From: Pseudoduganella rivuli
GTDB taxonomy: Bacteria; Pseudomonadota; Gammaproteobacteria; Burkholderiales; Burkholderiaceae_D
NCBI RefSeq assembly: GCF_009674485.1
Contig: NZ_WKJJ01000009.1
Coordinates: 124,001-188,000 of the forward strand
Direction: 5' to 3'
Length of the DNA: 64,000 nucleotides
Shown here: positions 1-8,539 of the stretch, piece by piece
Position numbering within the stretch: the stretch's first letter is position 1
Layout: the number at the start of each line of letters is the position of its first letter
Notes under the pieces: generated by a model
What the model was told of the DNA's origin: nothing
The model's input: the letters and a program-made list of their open reading frames with translations, nothing else
Databases searched by the model: none
Made by a program: the position numbers and the translations under genes

Positions 1-1
1 G

Positions 2-736
2 CGCCGCTTGCTGTCGCACGCCGGCAAGCTGCTGTTGCCGGGCCAATGCGCACTGTGCGGCAGCCTTGCCGGCGGGCGGGTCGTGTGCGCCGCCTGCCAC
101 CAGCACTATATAGAAGGCTGGCAGTTGGCCCGGCTTCCCCGCTGCGGCAAGTGCGCCAACCCGTTGCCGGCGGGGGCCGGCGCTGGGCTGTGCGGCTATT
201 GCCTGCGCACGCCGCCGGCATTTGACACGACGGTGGCCGCCGCCGCGTACGCGCTGCCGCTGGACCGGCTGGTGCTGCAGTTGAAATTCGGCGGCCGCCT
301 GGCCCTGGCGCGGCTGTTTGGCGAAGCGCTGGCCGATGCGTGCAACGTGGCCGGCGATCTTGTCCGGCCCGACGTGCTGTGCCCGGTGCCGCTGGGCCCG
401 CGCAGGCTGGCGCAGCGGGGGTATAACCAGGCGCTGGAAATGGCCCGCCCGCTGGCGCGCCGCATCCAGGTGCCGTTGCAGGTGCGGATGGCCATCCGCG
501 TCAAGGAAACCGAGGCGCTCAGCCGGAGCGCCACGCCGGCGGAACGGCGCGCCCATATCGCGGGCGCGTTTGCCGCCCTGCGGCGCGACTGCATAGAAGG
601 CCGCCATATCGGCCTGGTCGACGATGTGATGACCAGCGGCGCGACCATGAATGAGTTGGCGGCGCTGTTGAAGCGCTATGGCGCGGCGCGGGTCACTTGC
701 CTGGTCTTTGCACGCACGCCGCCGCACGATGAATGA
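2..736 (+). CDS. comF: ComF family phosphoribosyltransferase-like protein (5' end probably outside window)
   Basis: ComF-family proteins combine an N-terminal zinc ribbon with a type I phosphoribosyltransferase fold and are linked to DNA uptake in competent bacteria. Cys pairs (CALC, CAAC, CGKC, CGYC) fill the first 65 visible residues. The PRPP-binding loop is seen near residues 201-215 (VDDVMTSGAT). The frame is open to the left edge with no stop; the only visible start candidate is TTG at 8, without a ribosome binding site, so the true start probably lies upstream. Length (about 242 aa visible) is normal for the family. The function in DNA uptake is inferred from family membership only. 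Confidence 0.88.
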   Translation, partial: RRLLSHAGKLLLPGQCALCGSLAGGRVVCAACHQHYIEGWQLARLPRCGKCANPLPAGAGAGLCGYCLRTPPAFDTTVAAAAYALPLDRLVLQLKFGGRLALARLFGEALADACNVAGDLVRPDVLCPVPLGPRRLAQRGYNQALEMARPLARRIQVPLQVRMAIRVKETEALSRSATPAERRAHIAGAFAALRRDCIEGRHIGLVDDVMTSGATMNELAALLKRYGAARVTCLVFARTPPHDE

Positions 737-754
737 GTTTTAAAGGAGAGTAAA

Positions 755-1225
755 TTGTTTCATGTAGTCCTGGTCAAGCCGGAAATCCCACCCAACACGG
801 GAAACGTGATCCGCCTGTGCGCCAATACCGGCGCGCAGCTGCATTTGATCGAACCATTGGGTTTCGAGCTCGATGACAGCAAATTGAAACGCGCCGGGCT
901 GGATTACCACGAATATGCGGCCATGCAGGTGCACAAGGACTGGGCCGCCTTCATGGCCGCCGTGCAGCCTGATCCCGCGCGCCTGTTCGCGATGACCACG
1001 CACGGCTCGTCGCCATTCGCCAGCCAGCAATTCCGTCCCGGCGACGTGTTTGTTTTCGGTTCCGAGACCAAGGGCCTGGACGCGGATTTCCGCAACGGCT
1101 TCCCGGAATCGCAGCGCATCCGCCTGCCCATGCGGCCCGGCAACCGCAGCCTGAACCTGTCGAATACCGTGGCGGTCGTCGTATTCGAAGCGTGGCGCCA
1201 GAACGGTTACCAGGGCGGCGCGTAA
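755..1225 (+). CDS. trmL: tRNA (cytidine(34)-2'-O)-methyltransferase TrmL
   Basis: SPOUT-class methyltransferase that 2'-O-methylates the wobble base of certain tRNA-Leu species using S-adenosylmethionine. The 156-residue length matches the E. coli enzyme. The C-terminal trefoil-knot motifs are present: FVFGSETKGL near residue 107, then RIRLPM and SLNLSNTVAVV near 125-145. The start is TTG at 755, preceded by a GGAG motif 6-7 bases upstream; no ATG gives the conserved N-terminus, which begins immediately with the HVVLVKPEIPPNTGN strand and loop. It follows comF by 18 bp and is probably co-transcribed. Confidence 0.95.
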   Translation: MFHVVLVKPEIPPNTGNVIRLCANTGAQLHLIEPLGFELDDSKLKRAGLDYHEYAAMQVHKDWAAFMAAVQPDPARLFAMTTHGSSPFASQQFRPGDVFVFGSETKGLDADFRNGFPESQRIRLPMRPGNRSLNLSNTVAVVVFEAWRQNGYQGGA

Positions 1226-1291
1226 GCCCCCAACCGTGTGGGCGCGCTCCGTTTTCCTGTCGTATAACGGCAGGAAGCGACGGGAGGCGTC

Positions 1292-1753
1292 ATGTTCGAC
1301 ATGGAATTACCGTGGTGGGAATACGTTGTTCGCGCCACCATTATTTATGTGGCGCTGCTGGTCATGGTGCGGATTTCCGGCAAGCGCACGGTGGGGCAAT
1401 TTTCACCGTTTGATTTGCTGGTGATTATGCTGCTGTCGGAAGCCGTATCGAATTCACTGTCCGGCGGCGACCAGTCCGTGCCTGGCGGCCTGCTGCTGGC
1501 GGCAACGCTGATCGGACTCAATATCTTTATCGCGTGGCTGACGGCGCACAGCCGCAAGGCCACCGACTGGATCGAAGGCACGGCCGTGCTGCTGGGCCGT
1601 AACGGCAAGATCTTTCACGAAGTCGCCGTCAACAACCGCGTCGCCGACAACGACATCGAACGCGCATTGCGCGAAGAAGATTGCAAACTCGAGGAAATGC
1701 ATTGCATCTTCCTCGAATCGGACGGCAAGATCACTATCCTGAAAAAATCTTAA
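1292..1753 (+). CDS. DUF421 (YetF-like) membrane protein
   Basis: Small inner-membrane protein of the DUF421/YetF family; biochemical role unknown. The N-terminal half has about three hydrophobic segments (roughly residues 8-27, 35-50 and 63-83) with the family signature RISGKRTVGQFSPFDLLV between the first two. The C-terminal part (residues 95-153) is a soluble domain. At 153 aa it is at the short end of the family. A GGGAGG motif precedes the ATG at a good distance. It converges on rfaE2 with only 7 bp between the stop codons and no clear terminator hairpin. Confidence 0.85.
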   Translation: MFDMELPWWEYVVRATIIYVALLVMVRISGKRTVGQFSPFDLLVIMLLSEAVSNSLSGGDQSVPGGLLLAATLIGLNIFIAWLTAHSRKATDWIEGTAVLLGRNGKIFHEVAVNNRVADNDIERALREEDCKLEEMHCIFLESDGKITILKKS

Positions 1754-1760
1754 TTACCAC

Positions 1761-2243
1761 TCAGTTACCATACATGCGCACCTTGGCCAGCAACCGGGTG
1801 GTCGAACGGTCATGCTCGAAATCGATGGCCACCGCCTTGCCGCCATAGGCCAGCACCGCCTGACCTTCCGGAATCGCCGTCATGTCGTAATCGCCGCCCT
1901 TGGCATAGATCTCCGGCTGGCATTCCTGCACCACTTCCAGCGCCGTGTCTTCATCGAACGCCACCACCAGGCTGGCCGATTCCAGCGCGGCCAGCACGGC
2001 CATGCGGTCTTCGCAGTGGTTCAATGGACGGTCATCGCCCTTGCCCAGCCGCTTGACGGACGCGTCCGTATTGACGGCCACCACCAGCGACGCGCCCAGT
2101 GCGCGCGCCTGCGCCAGGTACGTCACGTGGCCGCGGTGCAGGATATCGAACACGCCGTTGGTCACCACCACCGGCTTGGGCAGCGCGGCGACCCGTTCTT
2201 TCAACGTGGCGCGGCTGCAGATTTTTTCTTCAAAATTGGGCAT
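1761..2243 (-). CDS. rfaE2: D-glycero-beta-D-manno-heptose 1-phosphate adenylyltransferase
   Basis: Transfers AMP from ATP to heptose 1-phosphate, giving ADP-heptose for lipopolysaccharide inner core synthesis. At 160 aa it is the stand-alone nucleotidyltransferase half of HldE (HldC type) rather than the kinase fusion. The nucleotidyltransferase HxGH motif is HRGH at residues 36-39 after TNGVFDIL; DRSTTRLL near the C-terminus takes the place of the usual second substrate motif. The start lies 5 bp after the stop of the PilU-like gene, so the two are likely one operon although functionally unrelated. Confidence 0.95.
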   Translation of the reverse strand: MPNFEEKICSRATLKERVAALPKPVVVTNGVFDILHRGHVTYLAQARALGASLVVAVNTDASVKRLGKGDDRPLNHCEDRMAVLAALESASLVVAFDEDTALEVVQECQPEIYAKGGDYDMTAIPEGQAVLAYGGKAVAIDFEHDRSTTRLLAKVRMYGN

Positions 2244-2248
2244 GGGTT

Positions 2249-3448
2249 CTATTGTTTGGCGCCGGACGCATCATCTTCCTCCTCCGGTTCTTCCTCGATC
2301 TGCATGCTCAAACCGGCAGCCGCGCTGGAGCCGCCGGTGTCACCGGGCTCCTTGCGGTCGCCGCGCAACTTGATTTGCAGACGCAGGCCGTTGGCGGAAT
2401 CGGCATTGCGGATGGCTTCGTCGTATGAAATGAAGCCCTTATTATAGAGTTCGTACAACGCCTGGTCGAACGTGCACATGCCCAGCTCGCGGGACTTGTG
2501 CATGATTTCCTTAATCGACTGGAAATTCCCCTTCAAAATCATTTCAGAAATTGTCGGCGAATTCAGCAGGATTTCAATCGCCGCCTTGCGCCCCTTGCCG
2601 TCTTCCGTGCGAACCAGCCGCTGCGACACGATGGCCCGCAAATTCGACGATAAGTCCATCAACAGTTGATTACGCCGCTCTTCCGGGAAGAAGTTGATGA
2701 TGCGGTCCATGGTCTGGTTGGCATTGTTCGCGTGCAGCGTGCCCAGGCACAAATGGCCGGTTTCCGCAAACGCGATTGCATGTTCCATGGTTTCCGTGTC
2801 GCGGATTTCGCCGATCAGGATCACGTCCGGCGCCTGGCGCAGCGTATTTTTCAGCGCGTTATGCCATGACAACGTATCGACGCCCACTTCGCGGTGCGTG
2901 ATCAGGCACCCTTTGTTCTTGTGCACGTATTCGACGGGATCTTCCACCGTGATGATGTGGCCGGCTGAATTCGCATTGCGGTAATCGATCATGGCGGCCA
3001 GCGTGGTCGACTTGCCGGACCCGGTGCCGCCCACCACCAGCACCAGCCCGCGCTTGGTCATGATCACTTCCTTCAGCACCTCGGGCAAATCCAGCTTCTG
3101 GAAATTCGGGATTTCCGATGCGATGGTACGGATCACCATCGCCACGTTCTGCTGCTGAACGAAGACATTGACGCGGAATCGGCACACATTGGGCAGCGAT
3201 ATGGCGAAATTGCACTCCATCTCCGCCTGGAACTCGGCCCGCTGCCGCTCGTTCATGATGGCGTACGCCAGCGCCTTGGTGACTTCGCCCGTCAGGCGCT
3301 GCTGGCTCAGGGGTTTCATCGCCCCCTGCGACTTCATGCTGGGAGGGAAATCGGCGGAAATGAACAAGTCGGACCCGCCGGTCTGATGCATCACCGTCAG
3401 CAATTTATGGATATAAGCCTGGGCTTCTTCGTGACCAAAAGTAGACAT
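2249..3448 (-). CDS. PilT/PilU-family type IV pilus retraction ATPase, second PilU-like paralog
   Basis: Hexameric secretion-type ATPase that would power or modulate pilus retraction in the cytoplasm. Walker A is GGTGSGKS near residues 140-147, then a GEIRDTETME Walker B region and a GHLCLGTLHANNANQ His box. The region that reads AIRNLIRE in PilT is here ISEMILKGNFQSIKE followed by SRELGMCTFDQAL, which is PilU style. The 399-aa start at MSTFGHEEAQAY is chosen because GGAG precedes it; an upstream in-frame GTG/ATG extension has no conservation-like sequence. A C-terminal acidic tail of about 35 residues (EEEPEEEDD) is unusual. It is separate from the pilT-pilU pair at 10.2-12.4 kb, and its own promoter is visible. 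Confidence 0.9.
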   Translation of the reverse strand: MSTFGHEEAQAYIHKLLTVMHQTGGSDLFISADFPPSMKSQGAMKPLSQQRLTGEVTKALAYAIMNERQRAEFQAEMECNFAISLPNVCRFRVNVFVQQQNVAMVIRTIASEIPNFQKLDLPEVLKEVIMTKRGLVLVVGGTGSGKSTTLAAMIDYRNANSAGHIITVEDPVEYVHKNKGCLITHREVGVDTLSWHNALKNTLRQAPDVILIGEIRDTETMEHAIAFAETGHLCLGTLHANNANQTMDRIINFFPEERRNQLLMDLSSNLRAIVSQRLVRTEDGKGRKAAIEILLNSPTISEMILKGNFQSIKEIMHKSRELGMCTFDQALYELYNKGFISYDEAIRNADSANGLRLQIKLRGDRKEPGDTGGSSAAAGLSMQIEEEPEEEDDASGAKQ

Positions 3449-3484
3449 GCGCGATGCTCCTGTCAGCGGCGGGTGGGCGCAGCC

Positions 3485-3513
3485 ATTATATGCCGCGCCA
3501 TATGCCGTGACCA
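3485..3513 (-). promoter_or_regulatory. Sigma70-type promoter for the PilU-like/rfaE2 unit
   Basis: On the minus strand TGGTCA (3513-3508) is followed after exactly 17 bp by a perfect TATAAT (3490-3485). The start codon of the PilU-like gene is about 35 bp downstream. The divergent oxyR start lies 84 bp away on the other side. Confidence 0.6.
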
Positions 3514-3596
3514 TTCCCCCCGTGTTGCCACTTTGTCTTGCGCGGATGATCACAGGACCATTGCGTGCGCCGGTTGCCTGTGTTCAAATAGGTTGC

Positions 3597-4535
3597 ATGA
3601 CACTGACCGAGCTGAAATACATTGTCGCCGTTGCGCGCGCCAAACACTTCGGACACGCCGCCGAAGCCTGTTATGTCGCCCAGCCGACGTTATCGGTCGC
3701 CATCAAGAAACTCGAAGATGAACTGGGCGTCGTGCTGTTTGAACGGGGCGGCGCGGAAATCTCGGTTACACCGCTGGGCGCGCAAATCGTGGCCCAGGCC
3801 GAACGCGTGCTGGAACAAACCGCCGCAATCAAGGAATTAGCCAAGCAAAACAAGGATCCGCTGGCAGGCCCGCTGCGCCTGGGCGTGATTTACACGATTG
3901 GCCCCTACCTGTTGCCGCCGCTGGTCAAAGCCATGGTCAGCCATGTGCCGCAAATGCCGCTGATCCTGCAGGAAAATTTCACCGTCAAATTGCTGGAAAT
4001 GCTGCGCCAGGGCGAACTGGATGCGGCCATCATGGCATTGCCGCTGCCCGACCACGGCATGGCGCTGCAAGCACTGTATGACGAACCGTTTGTGGTGGCC
4101 ATGCCACACAATCACCCGTGGGCAGCCCGCCAGAGCATTCCGGCCGAAGACTTGAAGACGGAAACCATGCTGTTGCTGGGGAATGGCCATTGTTTCCGCG
4201 ACCAGGTGCTGGAAGTATGTCCGGAAATGGCCCGCTATGCGGCGCCGGGCAATGGCATGCAGCGCACCTTCGAGGGGTCGTCGCTGGAAACCATCCGCCA
4301 CATGGTGGCCAGCGGCATCGGCCTGACGGTCTTGCCGCGCGCTTCCGTGCCGGACATGAATGTGCAGGACGGCATGCTGCAATTCCGCCCCTTCACCGAT
4401 CCGGAACCCACGCGCCGCGTCGTCATCGTATGGCGCAAAAGCTTTACCCGCAAGGCCGCCATCGACGCCGTTTGCACGGCGGTGGCGCAGTGCAAGCTGC
4501 CCGGCGTCACGCCGGTGGCTGGCCACGAAGCCTGA
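3597..4535 (+). CDS. oxyR: Hydrogen peroxide-sensing LysR-type regulator OxyR
   Basis: Redox-responsive transcription activator of peroxide defence genes. An N-terminal LysR winged helix-turn-helix (residues 1-60, MTLTELKYIVAVARAKHFG) precedes a periplasmic-binding-like effector domain. The two redox cysteines sit at residues 199 and 208 in GHCFRDQVLEVC, the same positions as the disulfide-forming pair of E. coli OxyR. The 312-residue length is typical. The ATG at 3597 is chosen because it gives the canonical MTLTELKY start; the frame is open further upstream but without family-like sequence. A glutathione peroxidase at 12.4 kb is a possible target, but no OxyR site was identified. Confidence 0.96.
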   Translation: MTLTELKYIVAVARAKHFGHAAEACYVAQPTLSVAIKKLEDELGVVLFERGGAEISVTPLGAQIVAQAERVLEQTAAIKELAKQNKDPLAGPLRLGVIYTIGPYLLPPLVKAMVSHVPQMPLILQENFTVKLLEMLRQGELDAAIMALPLPDHGMALQALYDEPFVVAMPHNHPWAARQSIPAEDLKTETMLLLGNGHCFRDQVLEVCPEMARYAAPGNGMQRTFEGSSLETIRHMVASGIGLTVLPRASVPDMNVQDGMLQFRPFTDPEPTRRVVIVWRKSFTRKAAIDAVCTAVAQCKLPGVTPVAGHEA

Positions 4536-4567
4536 GCGTCCCCGCCAGTCCCGCCCGCGCCCCGTAC

Positions 4568-4573
4568 TATAAT
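4568..4573 (+). promoter_or_regulatory. Candidate -10 element for ubiA
   Basis: A perfect TATAAT preceded by TAC lies 32 bp before the ubiA start. The -35 at 17 bp spacing (CCAGTC) is poor, so the call rests on the -10 alone. Confidence 0.4.
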
Positions 4574-4604
4574 CGCGTTTTTCCCATAGCAACAGTGAAC
4601 CGCG

Positions 4605-5459
4605 ATGAACAAGCTGCAGCTCTATTTCCGCCTGATCCGCCTCGATAAACCCATCGGCACCGTGCTGCTGCTGTGGCCGACGCTGAGCGCGATGTGGCTG
4701 GCCAGCGGCGGCGTGCCCGACTGGCACGTATTGCTGATCTTTTGCCTGGGCACCTTCCTGATGCGGTCGGCCGGTTGCGCCGTCAACGATTACGCGGACC
4801 AGGATTTCGACCGCCACGTCAAGCGCACGGCGGAGCGTCCCATTACCAGCGGCCGCATCAGCGGCAAGGAAGCGCTGGCCGTGGCCGCCGCCCTGTCGCT
4901 GATCGCCTTCCTGCTGATCCAGCCATTGAATGCGCTGACCAAGCAACTCAGCGTGGCGGCCCTGCTGATAGCCGGCACTTACCCCTACTTCAAGCGCTTC
5001 TTCGCGATTCCGCAAGCGTATCTCGGCATCGCGTTCGGCTTCGGCATCCCGATGTCGTACGCGGCCATCCAGGGCACGGTACCGGCCGTCGCGTGGTGGC
5101 TGCTGGTGGCCAATGTGTTCTGGGCCGTGGCGTACGACACGGAATATGCGATGGTGGACCGCGACGACGACTTGAAGATCGGCATCAGGACGTCGGCCAT
5201 CACGTTTGGCCACTTCGACGTGGCCGCCATCATGCTGTGCTACGCCGTCAATCTCGGCATGTTGCTGGCAGCCGGCATCCATTATGGCCTGGGCTGGTGG
5301 TTCTACACCGGGCTGGCGGTAGCGGCCGGCTGCGCGGCTTATCACTACACGCTGATCCGGGGCCGCGAACGTGCGCCCTGCTTCGCCGCGTTCCGGCACA
5401 ATAACTGGCTGGGAGCGGCCGTATTTGCAGGCATCGTCCTGGATTTCGCATTGCGTTAA
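4605..5459 (+). CDS. ubiA: 4-hydroxybenzoate octaprenyltransferase UbiA
   Basis: Integral membrane prenyltransferase that attaches the polyprenyl tail to 4-hydroxybenzoate in ubiquinone synthesis. Two aspartate-rich Mg-diphosphate motifs are visible: NDYADQDFDRHVKR near residues 61-74 and DTEYAMVDRDDDLKIG near 178-193. About eight to nine hydrophobic helices span the rest. The 284-aa length is typical. A TATAAT box lies just upstream and the gene follows oxyR by 69 bp on the same strand. Confidence 0.96.
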   Translation: MNKLQLYFRLIRLDKPIGTVLLLWPTLSAMWLASGGVPDWHVLLIFCLGTFLMRSAGCAVNDYADQDFDRHVKRTAERPITSGRISGKEALAVAAALSLIAFLLIQPLNALTKQLSVAALLIAGTYPYFKRFFAIPQAYLGIAFGFGIPMSYAAIQGTVPAVAWWLLVANVFWAVAYDTEYAMVDRDDDLKIGIRTSAITFGHFDVAAIMLCYAVNLGMLLAAGIHYGLGWWFYTGLAVAAGCAAYHYTLIRGRERAPCFAAFRHNNWLGAAVFAGIVLDFALR

Positions 5460-5475
5460 TCAAAGAGAGGGCACC

Positions 5476-5823
5476 ATGGATCAGACTCAGAACACCACCG
5501 CCGGCAACACCTTGCGCCAGGACGCCGGCGCCGACCGCGAACGCTTGCTCAGCCACTTGCGCGAAGCCGTCAGCGATGCGGAACAGTGGCTCAATTCCGC
5601 GGCAAAGGATGCGCCGGCCGACATCGAACAGGCCAAGAAACAATTCCAGGAAGCGATCGCCGGCGCGAAAACCGATTTGCTGAAGCTGGAAGACACCATG
5701 CTGGCGCGCGGCAAGCTGGCGTACAAGGCAGCCGATGCCTATATCCAGGAAAGCCCGTGGGTTGGCGTGGGCATTGCCGCAGCGGCGGGCCTGGCGCTGG
5801 GCTACCTGATCGGCCGCGACTAA
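5476..5823 (+). CDS. DUF883 (ElaB/YqjD-type) membrane-anchored protein
   Basis: Short protein of the DUF883 family; E. coli relatives ElaB and YqjD are C-tail-anchored inner-membrane proteins that bind ribosomes in stationary phase. The 115-residue protein has a charged, helix-forming region (residues 15-80, rich in Ala, Glu, Lys and Gln) followed by a C-terminal hydrophobic anchor VGIAAAAGLALGYLIGRD, which is characteristic. The start at 5476 has an AGAGAGGG motif 5-8 bases upstream. It follows ubiA by 16 bp. Confidence 0.9.
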   Translation: MDQTQNTTAGNTLRQDAGADRERLLSHLREAVSDAEQWLNSAAKDAPADIEQAKKQFQEAIAGAKTDLLKLEDTMLARGKLAYKAADAYIQESPWVGVGIAAAAGLALGYLIGRD

Positions 5824-5838
5824 CCGCGGCGCCCCCGG

Positions 5839-6621
5839 TCAGCGCGGCGGCGCGCCGTTGCCGTTACCGATCTTGTAGCGGCCGCGCAATTGCTGCAGCC
5901 AGTTCCGTTCCTGCTGCAGGAACTGGGAAAATTGCTGCACGATTTCCGGGTGGCGCACGGTCGACATCCGAAAGTCGCTGCGGGCATGGGGCAAGCCCGG
6001 ATCGAACTGCAAACCGCCGGGCGTTTTCAACTGGTCTTCCAGCATATGGTTGGCCACGTCCACATTCACGTACACGGCGTCGATATGGCCGGCCAGCGCC
6101 AGCCGCAGCAAGCTGTCAAAACCACTGCTGGTGGTTAATGTGATGGTCTTGCTGTCGATGGCGTCCTGGTAGGGCCACGGCGTAAACCCGAGCGCCGTTC
6201 CCAGGGTTTTCAGTTGCGCCAGCGGGCGGCCGCGGTGCTGCGGCAACACCATCGCCCCCTCTTCCGTCGTGACCACCACGTCGCTGTAACTGATAGTGGC
6301 GCCAGCGCGCAACTCCTCGCGCCACTTCGGGTTATCCGGATATTTGAAATCCACCGTATGCTCTTTCAGCAGCGACGCATACAGGCGATTGATCGGCAGC
6401 GGCACATAGCGGAAGGTGTAGCCGTGGCGCCGGGCAAAGGCATCCAGCACCTCGCGTGCGAATCCCGCGTATTCATTATGGCGGTCGACCGTATGCAGCG
6501 GGTAGTACTGCAGGTTTTCCACCCCGACGACAAACACGCGCGCCGCAGCCGGTCCGGCATAGGCAGCCGATACTGTGCTTCCCCATACCAGTATGGCCAG
6601 CAAGGCGCGGCGCAGATACAT
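5839..6621 (-). CDS. Exported solute-binding protein, extracellular family 3-like (orphan)
   Basis: Probable periplasmic protein with the amino-acid-binding (SBP_bac_3) fold. The start MYLRRALLAILVWGS is chosen because it gives a clean signal peptide cleaved after AYA (about residue 22). The body (FVVGVENLQYYPL ... GFAREVLDAFARRHGYTFRYVPLPINRL) follows the family pattern. No permease or ATPase lies nearby, so it may be a sensor-type or orphan binding protein; the ligand cannot be assigned. It is transcribed divergently from the porin. Confidence 0.8.
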   Translation of the reverse strand: MYLRRALLAILVWGSTVSAAYAGPAAARVFVVGVENLQYYPLHTVDRHNEYAGFAREVLDAFARRHGYTFRYVPLPINRLYASLLKEHTVDFKYPDNPKWREELRAGATISYSDVVVTTEEGAMVLPQHRGRPLAQLKTLGTALGFTPWPYQDAIDSKTITLTTSSGFDSLLRLALAGHIDAVYVNVDVANHMLEDQLKTPGGLQFDPGLPHARSDFRMSTVRHPEIVQQFSQFLQQERNWLQQLRGRYKIGNGNGAPPR

Positions 6622-6780
6622 GCGGGTTCCCCGGGAAAAGTCCCAGCATACCGAACACGGCTTGTCTGCGCGATACAGACCGTTGCCATTTTGCACAAAT
6701 ATTCACGCCACCATTGCAGGCGTTCCGGGCCAGGAGTACAACGTCAGTAAGCGCCCATGCGCGCAAATGCGGAGTCCATC

Positions 6781-7770
6781 ATGCGAAACCGGCTGGCAAT
6801 GCTGGTGTGCCTGTTCCCGGCATGGGTCTGCGCCCAACAATCCGTCAATCAAGCCGTCACCCTCTATGGCGTGATGGACTTGGCCATCGCTTCCGACAGC
6901 AACTCGGGCAAATCGTCCATGCGTGTCGACAGCGGCCAGCAAACCGCATCGCGCCTCGGCATACGCGGCCAGGAAGACCTGGGCGGCGGGCTGTCCGCCA
7001 GCTTTGTGCTGGAGTCGCAAATCGAGTCCGATACCGGCGCCCCGTCGTTCGCGGGCCGCGTGTTTGGCAGCCAGGCTTGGGTCGGCTTGTCCAGCCCGAT
7101 CGGGACGGTCCGCGCGGGCCGCATGTTCACGCCCTACTTCGGCGCCATCGCCACCAACGACCCGTTCGATGCCAAGGGTCCCGGCGAATCGACCCGCGTG
7201 TTTTACGATTCCGGCGTGCGCATGGATAACACCGTCAAATATTCGCTGCCGTCCGGGCTGAACGGGTTCTATGGCGATATCGCCTGGGCGGCGGGTGAAA
7301 GCGCGGCGAGCAGCAGCGCGAACCGCCAGGTCAGCATGGATGTCGGTTACAAGACGGGCATTTTCAATATCCAGCTGGCACGCCACGATGCCAACGATGC
7401 CGCAGGCGCCACGCTGGCGCGCAGCACGATGATCGGCGGGAATGTCGACCTGGGTCCCGTGCGTGGCTGGATGGCCGCCGCCCGCAGCACCAACGATACG
7501 ACGCTCAATACGCGGGATTTGCTGGTCGGCGTGTCGGTGCCCTTCGGCTTGAATTTGCTGTCGGCTGATTATGTGCGCAAGACCGACCGCAACAACCCGA
7601 ACGCGGGCGCGAAACAGATCGCGGCAGGCTACTACCATTGGTTATCGAAACGCACCAACCTGTATCTGGTATCCTCCCGTCTGCGCAACGGCAGTGCGGC
7701 CAATTACCAGACCACGCTGCCGGGCGGCACGCGGCGTGTGATCGCCGTGGGCATACGGCATCAATTCTGA
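6781..7770 (+). CDS. Gram-negative general porin (Burkholderiales type)
   Basis: Outer-membrane trimeric beta-barrel porin for passive uptake of small hydrophilic solutes. A signal peptide (MRNRLAMLVCLFPAWVCA, cleaved before QQ) leads into VTLYGVMDLAI and then GQQTASRLGIRGQEDLGGG, typical of this family. The last residue is Phe (GIRHQF), the usual recognition signal for barrel assembly. The ATG at 6781 is preferred over the upstream 6757 because GGAG sits before it and the signal peptide starts there. Length is 329 aa. It lies between two solute-binding proteins. Confidence 0.93.
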   Translation: MRNRLAMLVCLFPAWVCAQQSVNQAVTLYGVMDLAIASDSNSGKSSMRVDSGQQTASRLGIRGQEDLGGGLSASFVLESQIESDTGAPSFAGRVFGSQAWVGLSSPIGTVRAGRMFTPYFGAIATNDPFDAKGPGESTRVFYDSGVRMDNTVKYSLPSGLNGFYGDIAWAAGESAASSSANRQVSMDVGYKTGIFNIQLARHDANDAAGATLARSTMIGGNVDLGPVRGWMAAARSTNDTTLNTRDLLVGVSVPFGLNLLSADYVRKTDRNNPNAGAKQIAAGYYHWLSKRTNLYLVSSRLRNGSAANYQTTLPGGTRRVIAVGIRHQF

Positions 7771-7781
7771 CGATCTCTGAT

Positions 7782-8528
7782 ATGAACCTGCGCAGTACCT
7801 TCGCTTTGCTGGCCATCAGCTGGCAGTGCGTGACTCCCTCGCTGGCGGCCGACGTCACCATGGCGTTCGGTGAAAAAATCCCGCCCTTCTGCTTCCCCGA
7901 AAGCAATTCCGGCATTGAACTGGAAGTGCTGGGCGAAGCATTGGCCTACCGTGGCCACGTATTGAAGCCCCGCTATTATTCATTCGCCCGCATTCCCGTT
8001 GCCTTCAAGGCGCATGAGGTGGATGCCGCGATGACGGACCTGGGCCAGGATTTGCGGCCCGATGGCGCCCATTACGGCGATCCGGCCGTGTTTTACGATA
8101 ACGTGTTTATCAGCCTGAAAGACCGCAACCTGGTGATCCGCAAGCCGGAAGATTTGAAAGGGTTGACGGTGATTTCCTTTGCGGGCGCCGCGCGCCGCTA
8201 TCCGGAATGGCTGGCCGCCGTGCAGGCCGACGGCCACTATTACGAGCAAAACGACCAGGCCCTGCAAGTGCTGACCCTGGACAAGGGCCGCTACGACCTG
8301 GTGCTCAGCGACCGCAATATCTTCAAGTACTTCACGCTGCAATTGCGGCAGACCGGCTACAAGCCGAAACCCACCGCCGAACATGCCTTTGTCCGTTTCA
8401 ATCCCATGGATTACCGCCCGGTTTTCCGCGACCGCAAGATCCGCGACGATTTCAACGCGGGCTTGAAGCACTTGAAGGAAACGGGGCGGTTCCAGGCGAT
8501 TTACCAGAAATACCTGGGCGAACCGTAA
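7782..8528 (+). CDS. Exported solute-binding protein, family 3-like (orphan)
   Basis: A 248-aa periplasmic protein with signal peptide MNLRSTFALLAISWQCVTPSLA. The mature part begins ADVTMAFGEKIPPFCFPESNSGIELEVLGEALAYRGH, the pattern of amino-acid-binding-fold proteins. It starts 11 bp after the porin stop and is probably co-transcribed with it. As with the gene on the other side of the porin, no transporter subunits accompany it, so ligand and partner are unknown. Confidence 0.82.
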   Translation: MNLRSTFALLAISWQCVTPSLAADVTMAFGEKIPPFCFPESNSGIELEVLGEALAYRGHVLKPRYYSFARIPVAFKAHEVDAAMTDLGQDLRPDGAHYGDPAVFYDNVFISLKDRNLVIRKPEDLKGLTVISFAGAARRYPEWLAAVQADGHYYEQNDQALQVLTLDKGRYDLVLSDRNIFKYFTLQLRQTGYKPKPTAEHAFVRFNPMDYRPVFRDRKIRDDFNAGLKHLKETGRFQAIYQKYLGEP

Positions 8529-8539
8529 GGTTCAGCCCC

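Noticed and set aside
6664..6680. GTCTG-N7-CAGAC inverted repeat between the solute-binding protein and the porin as an operator
   Set aside because: Arms are only 5 bp, with no second copy and no adjacent regulator, so chance cannot be excluded.
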